Shown here: one piece after another, positions 12,645 through 15,721 of the stretch
Position numbering within the stretch: the stretch's first letter is position 1
Layout of the letters: each line of letters starts with the position of its first letter
NCBI GenBank assembly: GCA_934646965.1
Contig: CAKUEZ010000046.1
Location: forward strand, 1-15,721
Source: an uncultured Collinsella sp.
GTDB lineage: Bacteria; Actinomycetota; Coriobacteriia; Coriobacteriales; Coriobacteriaceae
Direction of reading: 5' to 3'
Length of the DNA: 15,721 bases
Notes under the pieces: generated by a model
What the model saw: the letters and a program-made list of their open reading frames with translations, nothing else
What the model was told of the DNA's origin: nothing
The model's database searches: none
Translations under genes and position numbers: made by a program

Positions 12645-13523
12645 CTAAAGATTCATGTTGCCGTGGATGTAAGGAGTGACCTCGGGGGAGATGTGGCCGC
12701 AGCCTAGGTTGCGTAGGGCGGATTCGATGGCGGCGGGCAGTGGGGTTTTGCCTTCGTCGTCGACTGAGGTGCCGCCGAGGGCGGCAATCTTGGCGACGTC
12801 GGACGGCGCGGCCTCGATATGCATGCAGCCGCCAACCAGGCGCGCGCGGACCTGCGACAGGTCAAGATCGTGCAGGTAGTCCTCGCAGGCGCGAATCAGG
12901 TCGACCTTTTCGCGTGTAAGCTCCTCGCCCGTGGGGATGCGCGTGGCAAGGCAAGCGCCGGCGGGCAGATTCCAAACGGGATAGCCCCATGCGCGCAACA
13001 GCTCGCGCTCCTCGTCCTTGGTAAAGCCGACCTCCATGAGGGGCGAGCGCACGCCGAGTTCCTCGGCAGCACGCATGCCGGGACGATAGTCGCCGCGATC
13101 GCTCGCGTTGCTGCCGTCGATAACGGTGGGAAATCCTAGCGACTTGGCGTGGTTGACGATGGCGGTGAAGCCGGCGCGCTTGCAGTGATAGCAGCGGTCG
13201 GCATCATTGCAGGCAACCTGCGGAAGCTGGAGCTGGTCAACCGAAAGATTGAGCACCGGAAGCTTAAAATGCGGGCCCTCATCGGCCTGTCCGTTAACGG
13301 ACCGTTCGAACGAAGCCTGCTCGGGCGTGCCGATGAGCGGCGTGGTGAGGTGAACGAGAAGGGTGCTGGCGGGCATGATGCGGGAACAAACGGCGGCCAA
13401 AAAGCTGCTGTCGACGCCGCCGGAAAAGCCGATGGCGACGCGTCCGTATGCCAAAAGCAGCTGCTCGAGCGCTGCGAGTTTGTCCCGAAGCTCCTCTGCG
13501 GGTGCGGTGGTGTCTGAAAGCAT
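12645..13523 (-). CDS. larE: LarE, ATP-dependent sacrificial sulfur transferase
   Basis: LarE activates pyridinium dicarboxylate mononucleotide with ATP and supplies its sulfurs during synthesis of the nickel-pincer cofactor of lactate racemase. The 292-residue protein has the PP-loop SGGVDSS (34-40), the RCYHCK segment (110-115) and GSNASDRGDYRPG (137-149). It also has PAGACLATRIPTGE with C191, which aligns with the cysteine (C176 in Lactobacillus plantarum) that loses its sulfur in the single-use type of LarE. The ATG at 13521-13523 follows AAGGAA. No larA, larB or larC is visible, so the gene is an orphan within this window. Cofactor genes or other nickel-pincer racemases may lie elsewhere. 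It is divergent from the HAD gene across a short AT-rich promoter region. Confidence 0.93.
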   Translation of the reverse strand: MLSDTTAPAEELRDKLAALEQLLLAYGRVAIGFSGGVDSSFLAAVCSRIMPASTLLVHLTTPLIGTPEQASFERSVNGQADEGPHFKLPVLNLSVDQLQLPQVACNDADRCYHCKRAGFTAIVNHAKSLGFPTVIDGSNASDRGDYRPGMRAAEELGVRSPLMEVGFTKDEERELLRAWGYPVWNLPAGACLATRIPTGEELTREKVDLIRACEDYLHDLDLSQVRARLVGGCMHIEAAPSDVAKIAALGGTSVDDEGKTPLPAAIESALRNLGCGHISPEVTPYIHGNMNL

Positions 13524-13616
13524 GAAACGTTCCTTACAGTTAAAAGCTCGGACGAAACTATAATCCTACCAGCCCTCTTGCCATAAGACTTCTATCTATG
13601 TAACGAAAGTGCAATA

Positions 13617-13635
13617 TGTATATACGTTATATACA
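13617..13635. promoter_or_regulatory. 19-bp AT-rich palindrome in larE/HAD divergent promoter region
   Basis: TGTATATACGTTATATACA has perfect 8-bp arms around CGT. It lies 94 bases upstream of larE and 55 bases upstream of the HAD gene, in an AT-rich island that contrasts with the GC-rich surroundings. It could be a repressor operator (GntR-like sites have this shape) overlapping one or both promoters. The binding protein is unknown. Confidence 0.45.
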
Positions 13636-13689
13636 AGTTTGTAAAGTGCGGTAGAGTAGCGGCAATGCAAGCCGATGAGGGGGAGCGAA

Positions 13690-14340
13690 ATGATCAAGGC
13701 TGTTATTTTTGACATGGACGGAACGCTGGTCGATACCGAGCGTTTGGGCATTAAGGCCTGGAAGGCAGGCGCTGCTGAGCTGGGGCTCGCGATCGATGAG
13801 GCGCTGATTCATCAGTTCATCGGTCGTACGCTGGTCGACGTCATGGGTATTCTCGAGGAGCATTACGGCAGCCGCGAAACCGCCGATGCGATCTATGTCC
13901 GCCACAAGGAGATTCGCGACGAGATGGTCAAGACCGAGCTGGAGCTCAAGGCCGGCGCTGCCGAGTGCCTGGACGAGCTGCTGGCTGCGGGCTATCACGT
14001 GGGCCTTGCGACGTCTTCGCGCCATGTTACGGCCGAGCGCAACCTTAAGGTGGTCGGCCTCTTTGACAAGTTTGAGACCGTGACCTGCGGTGAGGACGTC
14101 GTGCACGGCAAGCCCGACCCCGAGATGTATCTGCTTGCCTGCGAGCGCGCGGGCTTTGCTCCCGAGGAGTGCGCCGTTGTCGAGGACTCGCGCAACGGCT
14201 GTGTTTCGGGCATTACCGCCGGCTGCCATGTCTTTGCCGTGCCCGATATCGTTCCGTTGCCGCAGGACGTGGTGGATGGCTGCGATGCCGTGCTCGACAC
14301 GCTGTTCGATCTGACGGTGGCAGTCAAGGCTGTGCGCTAG
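13690..14340 (+). CDS. HAD-superfamily phosphatase / beta-phosphoglucomutase-like protein
   Basis: This 216-residue cytoplasmic hydrolase belongs to HAD subfamily IA, with a helical cap inserted after motif I (about residues 15-85). Motif I is FDMDGTLVDTE with nucleophile D8 and acid/base D10. Motif II is ATSSR (S109/S110), the motif III lysine is K141 in HGKPDP, and motif IV is VVEDSRNG (E165, D166). Members dephosphorylate small sugar phosphates or, as beta-phosphoglucomutases, isomerise them; the sequence does not decide which. I chose ATG 13690, matching the usual MIKAVIFDMDGT start and preceded by GAGGGGGAG. An ATG five codons earlier would overlap that site. It appears monocistronic, bounded by a terminator. 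Any link to the PTS operon is speculative. Confidence 0.9.
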   Translation: MIKAVIFDMDGTLVDTERLGIKAWKAGAAELGLAIDEALIHQFIGRTLVDVMGILEEHYGSRETADAIYVRHKEIRDEMVKTELELKAGAAECLDELLAAGYHVGLATSSRHVTAERNLKVVGLFDKFETVTCGEDVVHGKPDPEMYLLACERAGFAPEECAVVEDSRNGCVSGITAGCHVFAVPDIVPLPQDVVDGCDAVLDTLFDLTVAVKAVR

Positions 14341-14374
14341 AGCTGGCACACAAGCTATTTCAATTGCATTTTAA

Positions 14375-14420
14375 AGAGGCGGTCGTTCGCGCTGTGCGGA
14401 CGACCGCCTCTCTGTTTGTT
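14375..14420 (+). terminator. Rho-independent terminator of HAD gene
   Basis: An 11-bp stem, AGAGGCGGTCG (14375-14385) with CGACCGCCTCT (14401-14411), is followed by CTGTTTGTT. Confidence 0.8.
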
Positions 14421-14439
14421 CCGCCGTTCTAGCGAACGG
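14418..14439. repeat. Isolated relative of hairpin 1 of the 3'-UTR repeat
   Basis: These 22 bases differ at one position from 256-277, the hairpin-1 part of repeat copy A. CCGTTC (14424-14429) pairs with GAACGG (14434-14439), but the outer pairs are lost and no core element follows. It sits between two terminators. Confidence 0.6.
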
Positions 14440-14444
14440 TAGAG

Positions 14445-14484
14445 AAAAGGGCCCGACAAGTGCTTGCTTGTCGGGCCCTTTTTG
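14445..14484. terminator. Bidirectional terminator between HAD gene and lacI-type gene
   Basis: A 16-bp stem, AAAAGGGCCCGACAAG (14445-14460) with CTTGTCGGGCCCTTTT (14467-14482), has T-runs on both strands. It serves the plus-strand HAD transcript as a back-up and ends the minus-strand regulator transcript. Confidence 0.9.
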
Positions 14485-14514
14485 TTTGGCGTGGTGCTGA
14501 AGTGAGCTGAAAAG

Positions 14515-15627
14515 CTACAGATAGGCGCCGAGGTTGATGGCTGTGGCTTCGGCGTGGTTGCTTGCCTGGGTGCTGGCGCGCTCCAGCAAGAACGGGCGCA
14601 CGAGTTCCTGGCGGTTGATGTCCTCGATGGCTGTGACCGCGGTGACGGTGCGCGCGGCGGAACCGATACGGACGTGCTTGGTCTTTGCCGGGGCCTTGTT
14701 CTCGATTTGCTCCATGAGCAGCTGAACGCCCTTGCGGCCAATCTCGTAGCCCGGCGGCGCTACCGTAGTGAGCGGGACCGATCCACTCCAGGCGAGCGGA
14801 TTGCCGTCGCAGCCAGCCACGCGGACCTGCTTGGGGACGGATATGCCTTTGTCGACCAGCGCCGAGATGACGCCCGAGGCCAACACATCGGTCAGGCCGA
14901 CCACGAAATCGGGACGTTCGTCAGCGGGGCGCTCGGCGATTTGGGCGCCGATGCCGTAGCCGTCGGCAGCGGTATTCCATTCGCCGGCGTCAATGACTTC
15001 AATCTTAATATCGGGATGCAAGGCAAGCGCCTTGTGAATGCCAAGCACGCGTAAGGTGAGCTGCATGAATGCCGCTCGGCCCACAACAACGATATGGTGA
15101 GCGCCGCGGGCGATGGCGAGCTCGGCAATGATGCGGCCCTGGGCCTCGTTGTCGGCGGCGACATAGTAGCCGGGCTCGGAGCAGTGGATGTCCAGATGGA
15201 CGATGGGTACGGGCATCTTGGTCATGGCCGGGTGCCAGTCGGGAGATGCCATGGGCTGAACCATGACGCCGGACATCTGCGTGCCCATAAAGTAGCGCAG
15301 GTAATGATCCTCGAGAATATCGTCGTTATCGGCATTGGCGATGAGCAAGTCGTAGCCGTGCTTGCGGGCCTCGTTGTGGGCGCCGCTGGCAATCTGGAGC
15401 GAAAAGCCGTGATCAAGGCGGGGGAGCACCAGGCCAAAAGACTTGGTGGTACCGCCGGCCAGCTGTCGCGCACTTTGGTTGGGCAGGTAACCCAAGCGAT
15501 TGATGGTCTCGTTGATGAGTTTGAGGGTCTCGGGGCGCAGCTTTTCGGGATGGTTGAGCGCGTTGGAAACCGTGCCCAACGAAACCCCAGCCTCGCGCGC
15601 GACATCGCTGATTTTTACCTTTGCCAT
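14515..15627 (-). CDS. LacI-family transcriptional regulator
   Basis: This is a 370-residue repressor-type protein. The LacI helix-turn-helix is at about residues 4-25 (VKISDVAREAGVSLGTVSNA), and the hinge is at about 49-57 (PNQSARQLA). A sugar-binding-protein-like sensor domain follows (FGLVLPRLDHGFSLQIASGA opens it; DFVVGLTDVLASGVISAL and VAGCDGNPLA lie in the second lobe). It is about 30 residues longer than the family's usual 330-340, with a tail rich in Ala, Glu and Thr after the last LacI-like segment. The start is ATG 15625-15627, because the conserved MAKVKISDVA begins there; the ribosome site AAAGGGG is only fair. Genes under its control probably lie beyond the right edge, as its nearest gene in the window is convergent. 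It may also repress itself (see the operator at 15638-15651). Confidence 0.9.
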   Translation of the reverse strand: MAKVKISDVAREAGVSLGTVSNALNHPEKLRPETLKLINETINRLGYLPNQSARQLAGGTTKSFGLVLPRLDHGFSLQIASGAHNEARKHGYDLLIANADNDDILEDHYLRYFMGTQMSGVMVQPMASPDWHPAMTKMPVPIVHLDIHCSEPGYYVAADNEAQGRIIAELAIARGAHHIVVVGRAAFMQLTLRVLGIHKALALHPDIKIEVIDAGEWNTAADGYGIGAQIAERPADERPDFVVGLTDVLASGVISALVDKGISVPKQVRVAGCDGNPLAWSGSVPLTTVAPPGYEIGRKGVQLLMEQIENKAPAKTKHVRIGSAARTVTAVTAIEDINRQELVRPFLLERASTQASNHAEATAINLGAYL

Positions 15628-15637
15628 AGCGGCCCCT

Positions 15638-15651
15638 TTGATGCGTTTCAA
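15638..15651. promoter_or_regulatory. Candidate autoregulatory LacI-type operator
   Basis: On the minus strand this reads TTGAAACGCATCAA, an imperfect palindrome with central CG in which five of seven mirrored pairs match. It lies 11 bases upstream of the regulator's start codon, just before its ribosome site. It shares the AAACGCAT core with the candidate operators at 6042-6068. Confidence 0.45.
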
Positions 15652-15692
15652 GTACAAGCCAGATTGTAGCATCGCCCGCCCCCGGGGTGTCA

Positions 15693-15717
15693 AAACCTGC
15701 CAATTAGGGACAGGTTT
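15693..15717. repeat. Inverted repeat AAACCTG / CAGGTTT near window end
   Basis: Arms 15693-15699 and 15711-15717 flank an 11-base centre containing CCAATTAGGGA. It lies upstream of the regulator gene and may be part of a longer repeat cut by the window edge. Confidence 0.4.
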
Positions 15718-15721
15718 ATTT

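Overview
The window looks like chromosomal DNA of a high-G+C Gram-positive gut bacterium. Coriobacteriia, probably Collinsella, is my best guess. The reasons are an actinobacterial-type EF-G paralogue, a split transketolase next to fructose-class PTS genes, LacI-type local regulators, strong AGGAGG ribosome sites and GC-rich terminators. The genus is an inference, because there is no rRNA here. I see no CRISPR array, insertion sequence, tRNA or phage gene.

Layout. (1) 1-1190: the end of an amino-acid ABC permease and its ATPase, closed by a terminator. (2) 1500-3575: an EF-G-like protein whose G3 and G4 nucleotide-binding motifs are degenerate. (3) 3703-4686 (minus): a membrane-anchored secreted DNA/RNA non-specific nuclease. 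(4) 4806-5816 (minus): a LacI regulator, divergent from (5) a six-gene sugar operon at 6232-12343. The operon encodes fructose-type PTS EIIBC, a GatZ/KbaZ-like aldolase-family protein, a transaldolase, transketolase N and C halves, and a fructose-type EIIA. (6) 12645-13523 (minus): LarE. It is divergent from (7) a HAD phosphatase/phosphomutase at 13690-14340. (8) 14515-15627 (minus): a second LacI regulator.

How it fits together. The operon carries both PTS proteins needed to import and phosphorylate a sugar. It also carries aldolase-, transaldolase- and transketolase-type enzymes able to rearrange the phosphorylated carbon skeleton. The divergent LacI protein probably senses the substrate. 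The likely operator region, at 6042-6068, holds a LacI-like imperfect palindrome and a direct repeat. The substrate cannot be read from the sequence.

The most unusual signal is not a gene. A roughly 115-bp intergenic element occurs three times (256-402, 9141-9294 and, reversed, 12497-12643). Each copy lies shortly after a stop codon and on the strand of the gene upstream. Each can fold into the same long imperfect stem capped by a small hairpin with an A-rich loop. Paired positions change together between copies: one copy has a completely different apical stem that still pairs. This suggests a structured 3'-UTR or intercistronic RNA element, or a structured REP/MITE-like repeat.
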